From CAWBRT01 sp050015355 (GTDB lineage Bacteria; Acidobacteriota; Terriglobia; Terriglobales; Acidobacteriaceae), in assembly GCA_050015355.1 (NCBI GenBank), contig JBEKBO010000002.1:1-64000 (forward strand): 64,000 bases of DNA, read 5' to 3'. The notes beneath the pieces were generated by a model. The model did not search any database. It was not told the DNA's origin and saw only the letters and a list, made by a program, of their open reading frames with translations. The stretch's first letter is position 1. Each line of letters begins with the position of its first letter. This document shows positions 27,858 to 36,908 of this stretch, piece after piece. A program made the position numbers and the translations under genes.

Positions 27858-28589
27858 CTAGCTCACTTTTTGCGCTGCCAGGCTCAGTTTGTGAAGCACA
27901 TCCAGCGCATGCAGCGGGCTTTCCGGACTCTCTAAGTGTTTGAAAAAGCAGTAGATTTCCTGCACTCGCTCGGAAATCCGGGTTACGTTCGTGGCAATCG
28001 AGGCGCGCTCGCCGGCCTGGTAATCGGGTTTCCGGTAACGAAAGTAGACAAAATCCGCGGTGATCACTTGCGGTGTGGAAAACGCCTCGCTTTCGGCGAT
28101 GCAAAGGGCCGCTCGATGTTTGCGCAGAACCTCGTAAGTGCTTTGTTGGAACCAGGATTCGTCTCGAAACTCAAAGGCGGCCTTTAAGCTTCGCGGCAGC
28201 ATTGCCAGGAACGAGTCGAGCGTCTCCGCATCTGCCTTGCAGAGCCCGGGAAGCTGAAAGAGCACCGGCCCCAGTCGGTGCAAGGCCGCAAGTGGCTGAA
28301 TCGATGAGAGAAAGCGCAGTAGCGGCTCATCTACGTTGCGCAGGCGATGGAAGTGCGTGATCGACTGGTGCGCCTTGAGCACGAAACGGAAGCTTTCGGG
28401 CGTTTCAGCCAGCCAGTTCGCGATGGTCTTTTCCGAAAGCAGATGGCGGAAGGTGTAATTGACCTCAACCGCATTCAGCTTCGTCGCGTAATAGTGCAGG
28501 AACTGCTTCTGCGGCAGCTTTGGAGGAAAAAAATCGGGCTGCCAGGCCTTGTAAGCCCAACCGGAAGTACCAACGTAAATCTCCTTCAT
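27858..28589 (-). CDS. DUF72 family protein
   Basis: 243 residues from ATG 28589; ATG 28601 lies only 3 bases after GGAGG and is less favoured. The start MKEIYVGTSGWAYKAW and later FVLKAHQSITH, FRDESWFQ and DFVYFRYR match the DUF72/YecE TIM-barrel family. The family has no settled function, though conserved acidic and aromatic residues at the barrel suggest an enzyme. It lies 33 bases downstream of the broken LigD polymerase gene on the same strand. The 180-bp spacer to the recombinase holds the tandem units described separately. Confidence 0.88.
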   Translation of the reverse strand: MKEIYVGTSGWAYKAWQPDFFPPKLPQKQFLHYYATKLNAVEVNYTFRHLLSEKTIANWLAETPESFRFVLKAHQSITHFHRLRNVDEPLLRFLSSIQPLAALHRLGPVLFQLPGLCKADAETLDSFLAMLPRSLKAAFEFRDESWFQQSTYEVLRKHRAALCIAESEAFSTPQVITADFVYFRYRKPDYQAGERASIATNVTRISERVQEIYCFFKHLESPESPLHALDVLHKLSLAAQKVS

Positions 28590-28634
28590 GATTTCATTCA
28601 CCTCCGATTGAGATTCGCCGCATACCCTCGGCGC

Positions 28635-29749
28635 TCACGCGGGACGACGCTTGCGTGTGGTCGAGTCGCTTGGCGGCTTCGCGCCCTTCCTGCCCTTGCT
28701 CGCCGGCCGCCCTGATTGCGTTAGTTGCTCAGAGACAACGCTGCGTCGCTCGCCCGCCGTCGCGCTTCTTTTCGATGCAGCTCTCAAGTTTGGGCCAAGC
28801 CGAACGGCATCGCCGGCCGCAAACAGTTTTCGCAGCTCTTCGAGCGCGGGAAGCTTCTGCCGCAGCTCCAACACCGGCGCAAATAAGTCTCCCATCTTCT
28901 TGCTCCGCGAAAGTACCTCGTCAGAGTCAAAGACGAGAAGCTCCGGATCGCCCTTTTGCAAGCAGCGCTCCACTTCGTCCCATTTCACGGGAGCCGATAC
29001 GGTGGGCCGCGCTTTGGCGCGCAAGGAATAGACGCAAACCGTGGTCTTGTGATCGTCGTTCTGGCTCCAGTCGACAAAGACCTTTCCACCCCGGACGTTT
29101 TTTTTCATTTCGCTTACGACCAGGTCCGGGTGCTGCCGTTCCAGCGCGCTCGCCAACTCATGCGCAAAGGGCTTGGTTTCATCGTAGGTGATAGTGCTGT
29201 TTAGCGGAACGTAGACCTGCAATCCCTTGGAGCCCGAAGTCTTGGGAAAGCTCTCCAGCCCAAGCCGGTCAAAAACCGCGCGGACCCACAGCCCCACCTG
29301 GCAGCACTGCACGATGTCGGCTGGTTCTCCCGGATCGAGATCGAACACAATCATCGTGGGTCGCAAGATGTCGACGGCCCGTGACAACGACGTGTGCAGC
29401 TCGATGTCCGCCAGGTTCGCGCACCACACCAGCGTCGCGAGATCCTGGACCAGGCAGTATTTCATCCACTTGTTGTTTCCCGCGCTCCAAACGGGCGCCG
29501 TCTGCACCCACTCGGGGCGATGGTCCGGACAGTTTTTTCGTAGAAGTGCATTCCCGTGACGCCATTCGGGTAGCGTTTGAGCGTCAGCGGGCGCGCCTCC
29601 AGGTGCGGCAGAAGCACGGGCGCAATGCGCACGTAATAGTCAATCATCTGCCCCTTTGTGAAGCCGGCCTCGGGATAAAGCACCTTGCCGAGGTTTGAAA
29701 GCCGCAGCGCGCGTCCTTCGATATCGACCACTGTTTCGTCTTTTGCCAC
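28635..29749 (-). pseudogene. ligD: LigD-type DNA polymerase/primase domain, split by a -1 frameshift
   Basis: Two overlapping frames make one protein of about 370 residues. The upstream part, from GTG 29749, carries LSNLGKVLYPEAGFTKGQ and RPLTLKRYPNGV. The downstream part carries FDLDPGEPAD (metal-binding Asp pair), SGSKGLQVYVPL and ARPTVSAPVKWDEV, then a basic Lys/Arg/Ser-rich tail. These are LigD polymerase blocks of bacterial end joining. There is no ligase or nuclease domain and no Ku in the window. The break is at a run of six A (plus-strand T 29533-29538). Slipping back one base there gives EKNCPDHRPEWVQ, the normal family sequence. A one-base deletion, a sequencing error or recoding are all possible. 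Confidence 0.85.
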
Positions 29750-29852
29750 GACAGGTTAGATGCGATCGCAGATGCGCGTTTGCCAATCGGGCTAGGCCAA
29801 AACCAGAGATGGGCTGCCACTCTGTTCTGGCAGCGAAGCGCATGCCAGGCAA

Positions 29853-30725
29853 TTGCCCCGCGATTTTCGCAACTCGCCCGATCCAGCGGCCATCCAAGCG
29901 CATGTGGCGAACGATCAGCAAAAACCGCTTCCAGTCAGTTCATCGCAGCCGCCGCCGTTTCCCGAAGAGCAGCGGCAACTGTTCCGCGAAGTGCTGGAGC
30001 TGTTCAACCGTCATTGCGTTCCCTACGCGGTCTCCGGCGCCTTCGCCTTGCAGAAACACACGGGCATATGGCGCGACACCAAGGATCTCGATCTGTTCCT
30101 TCCCGCCGACGATGTGCCCTCAGCCTTGCGCGGCCTGCATGACGCGGGCTTCCAGACGGAGGTCTGCGATCCGGTCTGGCTCGCGAAGGCGCATCGCGGC
30201 GAGTACTTCGTAGACCTGATCACGGGGATGAGCAATGCCGTGATCACGGTCGATCGTTCCTGGATCTCGCATGCTAGCCTTTCTGAAGTATTTGGCGTGC
30301 CGACCCGTGTTCTGGCGCCGGAGGAGCTGATCGCGTCGAAGTTGTTCGTAACTCGCCGCGAACGCTTCGACGGAGCCGACATCGTTCACGTCATCCACGG
30401 CACTCGCGGCAATCTCGACTGGAGCCGCATTCTGGCTCTTGCCGGCAAGCACTGGGGAGTCGTGCTCTGGGCGATCGTACTTTTCCAGTACGTCTATCCC
30501 GCTCAAGCCGGCTACATCCCGCGAGCGGTCTGGGACGATTTGCTGGCGCGTTTCCGCTCGGAAGTGGAACACCCCGACCCAAATGCGCAATTTCGCGGCA
30601 GCCTCATCGACGAGAATATGTTCGCCATTGATGCCGGTGAATGGGGTCTCGACAACTTGGTGAAACAATTCCGTCTTATGCGCGAGAAGATAATTCCGAT
30701 TGCCCGGAAAGACACCGCTGCCTGA
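29853..30725 (+). CDS. nucleotidyltransferase-fold protein (AbiEii/MNT-like)
   Basis: Up to 290 residues. The core VPYAVSGAFALQKHTG followed by RDTKDLDLFLP (D-x-D metal site) is typical of polymerase-beta-type nucleotidyltransferases of the DUF6036/AbiEii kind. LAPEELIASKLFV and RFDGADIVHVI are usual downstream blocks. The start is uncertain: TTG 29853 or GTG 29904, neither with a good ribosome site. The N-terminal 40 residues are Pro/Gln-rich and not conserved-looking. A phosphoesterase gene follows 41 bases on, so a two-gene unit is likely. Some relatives are toxins or RNA-modifying enzymes. Here the substrate is unknown. Confidence 0.78.
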   Translation: MPRDFRNSPDPAAIQAHVANDQQKPLPVSSSQPPPFPEEQRQLFREVLELFNRHCVPYAVSGAFALQKHTGIWRDTKDLDLFLPADDVPSALRGLHDAGFQTEVCDPVWLAKAHRGEYFVDLITGMSNAVITVDRSWISHASLSEVFGVPTRVLAPEELIASKLFVTRRERFDGADIVHVIHGTRGNLDWSRILALAGKHWGVVLWAIVLFQYVYPAQAGYIPRAVWDDLLARFRSEVEHPDPNAQFRGSLIDENMFAIDAGEWGLDNLVKQFRLMREKIIPIARKDTAA

Positions 30726-30766
30726 CCAATCAGCATGGTGATTGTAACCATTGGGGGAAAACAGGG

Positions 30767-31474
30767 ATGAGAATCGCCGCCACCGCGGACCTTCATTTCA
30801 CGCCCCAGATGTATGACAAGATTCGCGATCAGATGAACCGGGTGCGCGACGAAGCCGACGTGCTCGTCCTCGCCGGCGACCTGACGAATTACGGCCGGCC
30901 TGCGGAAATGGAGTCTCTGCTGAATGCGCTGGTGCGGCTGCGCATTCCGATTGTCGCGGTGTTGGGTAATCACGATTACGAAAGCGGCAAGCAAGAAGAG
31001 CTGATCAACATGATGACGGCTGAAGGCGTCAAGGTTCTGGATGGTACCGCTTACGAGCGCGACGGGGTTGGCTTCGCCGGAACGAAAGGCTTCCTGGGCG
31101 GATTCGGCCGCGGAATGCTGACCGCTTTCGGCGAGCCCGAGGTGAAAGCCTTTGTCCAGAGTTCCATCGACGAAGCGCTCAAGCTGGAGCGCGCCCTGTC
31201 GCTGCTGCGCACGGAAAGGCGGGTCATCGTCGTCCATTACTCTCCGATCGCCGACACCGTGAAGGGCGAGCCGATGGAGATTTATCCCTATCTTGGCAAC
31301 TCGCGCCTTGCTGAGGTGGTGGACCGGCATGGCGCCAGCATTATCGTACACGGCCATGCCCACCACGGGGCAGCCGATGGCAAAACCACGTCCGGCATTC
31401 CGGTCTACAACGTCGCACTGTCCATTTTGCAGCGCCTGAATCCACCGATGCCTTATCGCATATTCGACGTCTAA
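30767..31474 (+). CDS. calcineurin-like metallophosphoesterase
   Basis: 235 residues from ATG 30767, preceded by a purine-rich GGGGGAAAACAGGG. All metal-site blocks are present: TADLHF (D-x-H), LAGDLTNYG (G-D), LGNHDYE (G-N-H-D), VVHYSP and HGHAHHG. The small size and the STGxx-free middle fit the YfcE/Icc-like metallophosphoesterases that act on phosphodiesters or nucleotides. It is co-directional with the nucleotidyltransferase immediately upstream, suggesting linked addition and removal of a nucleotide group. That link is only contextual. Confidence 0.88.
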   Translation: MRIAATADLHFTPQMYDKIRDQMNRVRDEADVLVLAGDLTNYGRPAEMESLLNALVRLRIPIVAVLGNHDYESGKQEELINMMTAEGVKVLDGTAYERDGVGFAGTKGFLGGFGRGMLTAFGEPEVKAFVQSSIDEALKLERALSLLRTERRVIVVHYSPIADTVKGEPMEIYPYLGNSRLAEVVDRHGASIIVHGHAHHGAADGKTTSGIPVYNVALSILQRLNPPMPYRIFDV

Positions 31475-31621
31475 TAGACGGTGGAGAAACGCGCCGGCTC
31501 AAATCTGGTGCATTTGACACAGCTATCTCGCATCTGTAACTTCGACAAGTTCGGGCGAATCGCGTGGGGATGCTTGGTATCCACCATTCCTATTGCCGAT
31601 GAAGCGCCCGACGGAGGCAGG

Positions 31622-33142
31622 ATGAAGCGCATAAAGACTGGCTTCCCCTTGTTGCTGCTCGTGCTCTGCTGGATTCCGGCGTTCGCCCAGGATCTGGCCT
31701 CATTCGAGAAGCGGGTGACGGTAAACAAGCTCCCTAACGGGCTGACGGTCGTCCTCTGCAGGCGGCCGGAGGCGCCAGTTTTTTCGTTTGCTACGTGGGT
31801 CGATTCCGGTTCGTCGCAAGACCCGCTTCACATGACAGGCCTGGCCCACATGATGGAGCACATGGCGTTCAAAGGAACCGACAAGATTGGTACCGCCGAC
31901 TATTCGGCTGAGCGGTTGGCTTTGGCCGAGGTCGAAAGCGCCTATGCCGCCTATCGCTCCGAACGGATCAAGGCCGCCGCCGATCCCAAGAAGGTCGCGG
32001 AACTGGAAAAGGCGTGGAAAGACGCAATCGCCCGGGCTGACAAATATGTCGTCAAGGGCGCTTTCGACGAGATTGTGCAGCGCGAGGGCGGTGTCGGGCT
32101 GAACGCGTTCACCACCTACGATGAGACGGTTTATTTTTACTCCATGCCGGTCAACCGCCTTGAACTGTGGGCTTATCTCGAGTCCGAACGCTTCACTCAT
32201 CCCGTGATGCGCGAGTTTTACAAGGAGCGCGACGTGGTGATGGAAGAGCGCCGCATGCGGACGGATTCCGACCCGACCCAGCGGATGATCGAGCAATTTC
32301 TGTCGATTGCTTTCGACGCCAATCCCTACCATCGCCCGACTATTGGGTACATGAGCGATTTGCAGTATTTCTCGGCGACGGATGCGATGAGCTTCTTCAA
32401 GTCGTACTATGTCCCCAGCAATCTCGTAGTGGCCGTCGTGGGTGATCTCGACCCCGCAACCGCCATGCCGGTTATTTCGAAGTACTTTGGCCGCATTCCC
32501 TCCGGCAGCAAGCCCGAGGAGTTCGTCAGCACGCAACCCCCGCAGGATTCGGAGCGCTCGATCCTGGTGAAAGACCCTTCGCAGCCGATTTACCTCGAGG
32601 GATATCACCGGCCAAGCTACCGCGATCCCGATGACGCAGTCTACGACACGATCAGCGATATGCTTTCCAGCGGACGCACGTCGCGGCTCTTCCGCTCCAT
32701 GGTGCGCGACCAGAAGATCGCGGCCGCGGCCGGCGGTTTCTCGCCCTTTCCCGGAGAAAAATATCCGCACCTCTTCGCCTTCTATGCCGTGCCGCTGCCT
32801 GGACACACTCCCGAGGAAATGGAGAAGGCTATTCACGGCGAGATCGAACGCCTCAAGACAGAGGACGTCTCCGACGACGAATTGAAAATGGTAAAGACAC
32901 GGGCCAAGGCCACTCTGATTCGAGGGCTGGCCAGCAATTCCGGCTTGGCGCAGCAACTGGCAGTTGCGCAGACCCGTTACGGCGACTGGCGCGAACTCTT
33001 CCGCCAGGTGGACCGCATCGACAAGGTGACGAAGCAAGACATCCGCCGGGTTGCGAACAAGACCTTTGTAGAGGCTAACCGCACCGTCGGCTCCATTGAA
33101 ACGATACAGCCCGCACAGGGTGGCAAGGAGAACGAACAATGA
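31622..33142 (+). CDS. M16 zinc peptidase, active subunit
   Basis: 506 residues from ATG 31622, preceded by GGAGG. The frame runs back to 31481 without homology. A signal peptide (residues 1-22, ending AFA) points to export. The inverted zinc motif HMMEH (H76-x2-E79-H80) and a downstream Glu in the EVESAYAAYR region mark a catalytically competent pitrilysin/M16 domain. A long helical insertion lies between. The second half (about 215-460) is the M16_C domain with SYYVPSNLVVAVVGD. The stop overlaps the start of the next M16 gene by 4 bases, so the two are coupled and probably make a heterodimer. Confidence 0.92.
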   Translation: MKRIKTGFPLLLLVLCWIPAFAQDLASFEKRVTVNKLPNGLTVVLCRRPEAPVFSFATWVDSGSSQDPLHMTGLAHMMEHMAFKGTDKIGTADYSAERLALAEVESAYAAYRSERIKAAADPKKVAELEKAWKDAIARADKYVVKGAFDEIVQREGGVGLNAFTTYDETVYFYSMPVNRLELWAYLESERFTHPVMREFYKERDVVMEERRMRTDSDPTQRMIEQFLSIAFDANPYHRPTIGYMSDLQYFSATDAMSFFKSYYVPSNLVVAVVGDLDPATAMPVISKYFGRIPSGSKPEEFVSTQPPQDSERSILVKDPSQPIYLEGYHRPSYRDPDDAVYDTISDMLSSGRTSRLFRSMVRDQKIAAAAGGFSPFPGEKYPHLFAFYAVPLPGHTPEEMEKAIHGEIERLKTEDVSDDELKMVKTRAKATLIRGLASNSGLAQQLAVAQTRYGDWRELFRQVDRIDKVTKQDIRRVANKTFVEANRTVGSIETIQPAQGGKENEQ

Positions 33143-34680
33143 ACAGCATCAGTTCCACCCCACTACGTGCAAAGCCGCGTAGTGGGGGCCCCGGGCGGTT
33201 GCTTCTCTCGCTGACATTGCTGTTCTTTGTTTCCGCCGTGGTTTCCACGGCAATCGCTCAGCAACCTGCCGCATCGGCGAGCACTCCCAGCGCCGCGGAT
33301 GGAGTCTCTTCCAGTTGGCAGCAGATTCCCATTCCGCCATTGCCCCAGTGGACCGCCGCGCAGCCCAAGCGAATCGAGCTGGCCAACGGCATGATTATTT
33401 TTTTGCAGGAAGACCCCGAGCTTCCGCTGATCAGCGGGCAGGCAACGATTCGCGGAGGTTCGCAATCGGAGCCGGCGAACAAGGTCGGGATGCTCGACAT
33501 CTATGGCGACGTGTGGCGAACCGGCGGAACCAGCAAAATGACCGGCGACCAGATGGACGACTTTCTCGAAGTGCGCGCCGCCAAGCTTGAAACCGATGAC
33601 CACAAGGAGAGCACCACGATCGCCTTCGATTGTCTTAAGGGAGACTTCGACGACGTCTTTCGCCTCTTCCTCGAACTGCTACGCGACCCCGCATTCCGCC
33701 AGGACAAAATCGAACTCGCCCAAAATGAAATGAACACGAACATTGCGCGCCGCAATGACAGCAGCCAAGGCATCGCCGACCGCGAAGCCGCAAAGCTTGT
33801 CTATGGCAAGAACAGTCCTTACGCCCGCAGTCCCGAGTTTGCCACCGTGGCGGCGGTGACGCGCGACGATCTGCTCGCCTGGTTCAAACAGCACGTTGCT
33901 CCCAACAACATCATTTTCGGCATCGTCGGCGACTTTAATTCCGCCGAGATGGAGAAGCGGCTGCGGACCGCCTTCGAAGGCTGGCCGCGCGGACCGCAGG
34001 CCGCCAAGCCCGACATTCCGCTCACGCCCGCCAAACCCGGCCTCTACGCCGTGGATAAGCCTGACGTGAACCAGAGCCAAATCCGCTTCGTCACTCTCGG
34101 AATCGAGCGCAGTAACCCGGACTATTTCGCCGTGCAGGTGATGAACCATGTCTTGAGCGGCGGATTCGCGTCGCGGCTCATGGCTGACCTGCGCACCAAG
34201 CGCGGCCTGGCTTATTCGGTCGGCGGCGGCCTCGGCGCGGGATGGGATCATCGCGGAATGTTCTGGCTGACCATTGCCACCAAGAGCGCCTCGACGGTCG
34301 ACGCCATCGAGGGCATGCGCGAAGACTTGGCGAAATTCAAGGCCGACCCTCCCACGCCGGAGGAATTGAAATTCGCCAAGGACGCAATCCTGAATTCATT
34401 CATCTTCCGCTTCGATACGCCGGCAAAAGTTCTGCACGAGCGCATGACCTACGAGTTCCACGGGTACCCGCTCGATTTCCTGGAAAAGTTTCGGGCAGGC
34501 ATCGAAAAGGTCACCGCCGCCGATGTCAACCGCGTGGTGCAGAAATACGTTCACCCCGAACAATTTGCCGTGCTGGTTGTGGGCAATACGAGCCAATTCG
34601 GAAAGCCGCTCGCGCCGCTTGGCCCGGTAACCAAAATCGACATCTCGATTCCGGACGCTGCCGCGGCTGCGGCCCGATGA
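33139..34680 (+). CDS. M16 family partner subunit without the zinc motif
   Basis: 513 residues. The position where HxxEH should be reads LDIYGDVWRTGG, so no zinc can bind in the usual way. The C-terminal domain keeps the family sequence, including RGLAYSVGG, the Arg/Tyr substrate-end binding pair of inactive M16 partners. Together with the upstream active subunit it matches the two-gene M16B arrangement. The N-terminus has a hydrophobic signal segment (about 20-40). Residues 7-18 before it are encoded by a hairpin repeat (33158-33187), making the n-region unusually basic. ATGA overlap with the previous gene. Confidence 0.92.
   Translation: MNSISSTPLRAKPRSGGPGRLLLSLTLLFFVSAVVSTAIAQQPAASASTPSAADGVSSSWQQIPIPPLPQWTAAQPKRIELANGMIIFLQEDPELPLISGQATIRGGSQSEPANKVGMLDIYGDVWRTGGTSKMTGDQMDDFLEVRAAKLETDDHKESTTIAFDCLKGDFDDVFRLFLELLRDPAFRQDKIELAQNEMNTNIARRNDSSQGIADREAAKLVYGKNSPYARSPEFATVAAVTRDDLLAWFKQHVAPNNIIFGIVGDFNSAEMEKRLRTAFEGWPRGPQAAKPDIPLTPAKPGLYAVDKPDVNQSQIRFVTLGIERSNPDYFAVQVMNHVLSGGFASRLMADLRTKRGLAYSVGGGLGAGWDHRGMFWLTIATKSASTVDAIEGMREDLAKFKADPPTPEELKFAKDAILNSFIFRFDTPAKVLHERMTYEFHGYPLDFLEKFRAGIEKVTAADVNRVVQKYVHPEQFAVLVVGNTSQFGKPLAPLGPVTKIDISIPDAAAAAAR
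33158..33187. repeat. hairpin repeat inside the M16 partner gene
   Basis: CCCCACTACG (33158-33167) pairs perfectly with CGTAGTGGGG (33178-33187) across a 10-base loop. The clamp and size are those of the intergenic hairpin family. It codes in frame for part of the signal peptide n-region, just 19 bases after the start codon, where RNA structure could influence translation. Confidence 0.75.
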
Positions 34681-34730
34681 TTAGGCCTGACAAGTGCGAG
34701 AAACCGCGCTTGCCTCGATGAAGTTCGATG

Positions 34731-34872
34731 GTGCCCCATGTTCGCCTGCTTTTGGCTAACATGGGGTAGTTTCTTGGACTGGTGGCTCCATCCGCCGTGG
34801 AGGCTTGGGAAGGGTTCTGCTCTAACGGTCGAACTGCCCCACATCTGCAACAGAAGCAGATATGGGCCACCA
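34731..34872. repeat. left flank of the accessory gene: hairpin plus a ~92-bp direct repeat copy
   Basis: A hairpin CCCCATGTT (34734-34742)/AACATGGGG (34758-34766) is followed by the segment 34781-34872: GGTGGCTCCATCCGCCGT, then AAGGGTTCT, then a GCCCCACATCTGC/GCAGATATGGGC hairpin. The same segment with small differences lies at 36629-36735 on the far side of the next gene. Confidence 0.85.
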
Positions 34873-34891
34873 GCCAGTATTTGTTGCCCGT

Positions 34892-36565
34892 CTAAACCGG
34901 ATAAAATACTTCTGACTCGATGGTTACGCCGTTGGCTGTGGCCCGATCATGTTGAACGGTAAAGTCGCGGCCCTCCTGCGGTAACCAGTTGTAACGAAAA
35001 AACTCCTCCACTGCAGACTTGAGATCAATTGATTCCGCGATGATTCGGACAAATGCTTCGAATTCGACAACTCCCATAGCGTCTGTTGGTTCTATCCACA
35101 ACCAATGATCTCGTGCTAGTAGAACATAAAAAACATTCTGATAATTCGCAATCGGTCGGGAAAGGATGCCCCGCGAAACGAGGTAGCTTGGATTTTCCGA
35201 GAGAAACGTTGCGATTTGAGTGAGCTGTCCGACTCCCTTCAAGACCTCCGCATCTCTGGCAACGTGCTCGACCGATCTCGCCGTCTTCCTGATCCACTTT
35301 GCCTCAACAAATGCGACGGTTGAACAGCTCTCGTCCTCAAGGAGTAGATCAATATCGGGAACAGGGGCGGGGAGAGAGATAGGGCCGCAGGGCTTGAACC
35401 GAGCACAAACTTTCTGCACAACCGACAACATTTCTGGCTCTTTTTCAAGCGAAGTTGCGTCGAACACGGATGGCCTCAAGAGAGAACAGACGCGCAAGAT
35501 GTTCTCATCCGGTCGACTGTGAAGCGGAAACTGCGGTGCAACAGCCAGCTGGAAGCCTGCGTTATCTAGAGGAACGAATGGATGGATGTGGAGATCAAGC
35601 GAGCTAGCGGGATCGAAGGTTAGGTCCCGGAGGATCGAATCAATCTTGTTCCGGGGTATCCCGCTCAGCCTAGCCAGCGTTGTTGCCCAATTCGACCTTG
35701 ATCGGATGAGGAGAGCTGAATCAAGAGGATACCAGCCGTAGTTTTTTCCCCAGGCAAAGCACAGGAACTCATGAGCCGCACAGACAGCCAGGAAGGACGC
35801 GTAGAACAATTTGAACTCGGTGAGCGAATAATCACCAATAACCAGAGAACCTGACCGGCGAACGATTCCATCGACCCTGGCTTGGTATTCAGGCAGAAGT
35901 TCTTTCCAGAGTTCCCAAGGATCTGCGTATCGAAAACTCCGGCCTCCAGTCTTCCGGCAACCTTGGAACACGCTTGCGAACAGTTCCTCCATACGCGGCG
36001 TCTGCGGCGTTTTCTCAGCACGGTGGCCTTTGTGTCTTCCGCACTTTGGCCGAAACCCCTTTTGATAAGCGGCTACCTGGCGGTTGCGTTCCGTCCCGGG
36101 CACTGTGAATCGCGCCCAGGTTTGCGAGGCTACTTCGACGGCATACCTGTCTTTGTGCCATAGCGGCAGACAAGTCAAGAATACGTCATAGTTGTGTGCC
36201 ACGGTGAGAGCCTGTTTGACACTTGCTTCTATCTGTTTATTCCAGCGAAGAGACCACAACCTTGAGGCTCGCTTCCCATACATTCTCACCCATTTCAACG
36301 CGACTGCGAGAAAGCGACCAGTATTGATTAGCGTCGCAGTCAGATGGGATGTATTGTCTCCTCGTTTAGCAATCTCACGCTCGACCATCTGGATGCCGCC
36401 CGCAAGGAGCGCACAGGAAGCGACATTCGCTGGTATCTTCAGAATCGAAAGAGAGGTATAGCAGCGATCTGCTTGCGTCTCGATCCGTTCGACTGCTTCA
36501 ACAATGTCCTTTGGAGCAATTTTCTTGATTGTGGGCATGAACTTGAAAACGTTGACAAGAGCCAA
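34892..36565 (-). CDS. uncharacterised protein with a PD-(D/E)XK-like C-terminal part
   Basis: 557 residues; not a family I recognise. Residues about 390-425 read PVPDIDLLLEDES, then VAFVEAKWI, the spacing and residues of a PD-(D/E)XK nuclease core (Asp, then E-x-K). The N-terminal half is helical and basic, with a Cys/His-rich patch (FRPKCGRHKGH). There are no membrane segments or signal peptide. The DNA looks lower in GC and uses more A/T-ending codons than its neighbours. It sits alone between two direct copies of a ~95-bp repeat. This points to acquired accessory DNA, and a defence or restriction role is a guess. Confidence 0.6.
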   Translation of the reverse strand: MALVNVFKFMPTIKKIAPKDIVEAVERIETQADRCYTSLSILKIPANVASCALLAGGIQMVEREIAKRGDNTSHLTATLINTGRFLAVALKWVRMYGKRASRLWSLRWNKQIEASVKQALTVAHNYDVFLTCLPLWHKDRYAVEVASQTWARFTVPGTERNRQVAAYQKGFRPKCGRHKGHRAEKTPQTPRMEELFASVFQGCRKTGGRSFRYADPWELWKELLPEYQARVDGIVRRSGSLVIGDYSLTEFKLFYASFLAVCAAHEFLCFAWGKNYGWYPLDSALLIRSRSNWATTLARLSGIPRNKIDSILRDLTFDPASSLDLHIHPFVPLDNAGFQLAVAPQFPLHSRPDENILRVCSLLRPSVFDATSLEKEPEMLSVVQKVCARFKPCGPISLPAPVPDIDLLLEDESCSTVAFVEAKWIRKTARSVEHVARDAEVLKGVGQLTQIATFLSENPSYLVSRGILSRPIANYQNVFYVLLARDHWLWIEPTDAMGVVEFEAFVRIIAESIDLKSAVEEFFRYNWLPQEGRDFTVQHDRATANGVTIESEVFYPV

Positions 36566-36628
36566 CCTGATCCCTTCTGGTTTATAGTAGCCCGCGCCAG
36601 CATAAATGCAATGACGCCATCAATCGCT

Positions 36629-36806
36629 GGTGGCCCACATCCGCCGTTTTTCGGCGAATGTGGGGGGCTTCGGAAGGGTTCTACTCAAACGCTGAACTGC
36701 CCCACATCTGCAACAGAAGCAGATATGGGCCACCACCCTAAATGTGCGCCACCCCGCGAAGGAACTACCCCAGGTTAGCCAAATGCGGGCGAACCTGGGG
36801 CACCGA
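36629..36806. repeat. right flank of the accessory gene: second copy of the direct repeat plus a hairpin
   Basis: Segment 36629-36735 matches 34781-34872 but keeps a longer inner hairpin (CCCACATCCGCCG/CGGCGAATGTGGG). It is followed by a perfect CCCCAGGTT (36769-36777)/AACCTGGGG (36793-36801) hairpin in the opposite orientation. The rest of 36566-36908 holds nothing recognisable. Confidence 0.85.
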
Positions 36807-36908
36807 GCCCTCTGTCATGGGCCTACCCCGGAACCCGATCCATTACCTCCCGTCGCTTGACACGGCCATCCGCTGAGGCTAATCTTACGAAGCGAATAAA
36901 AGGCGAAA

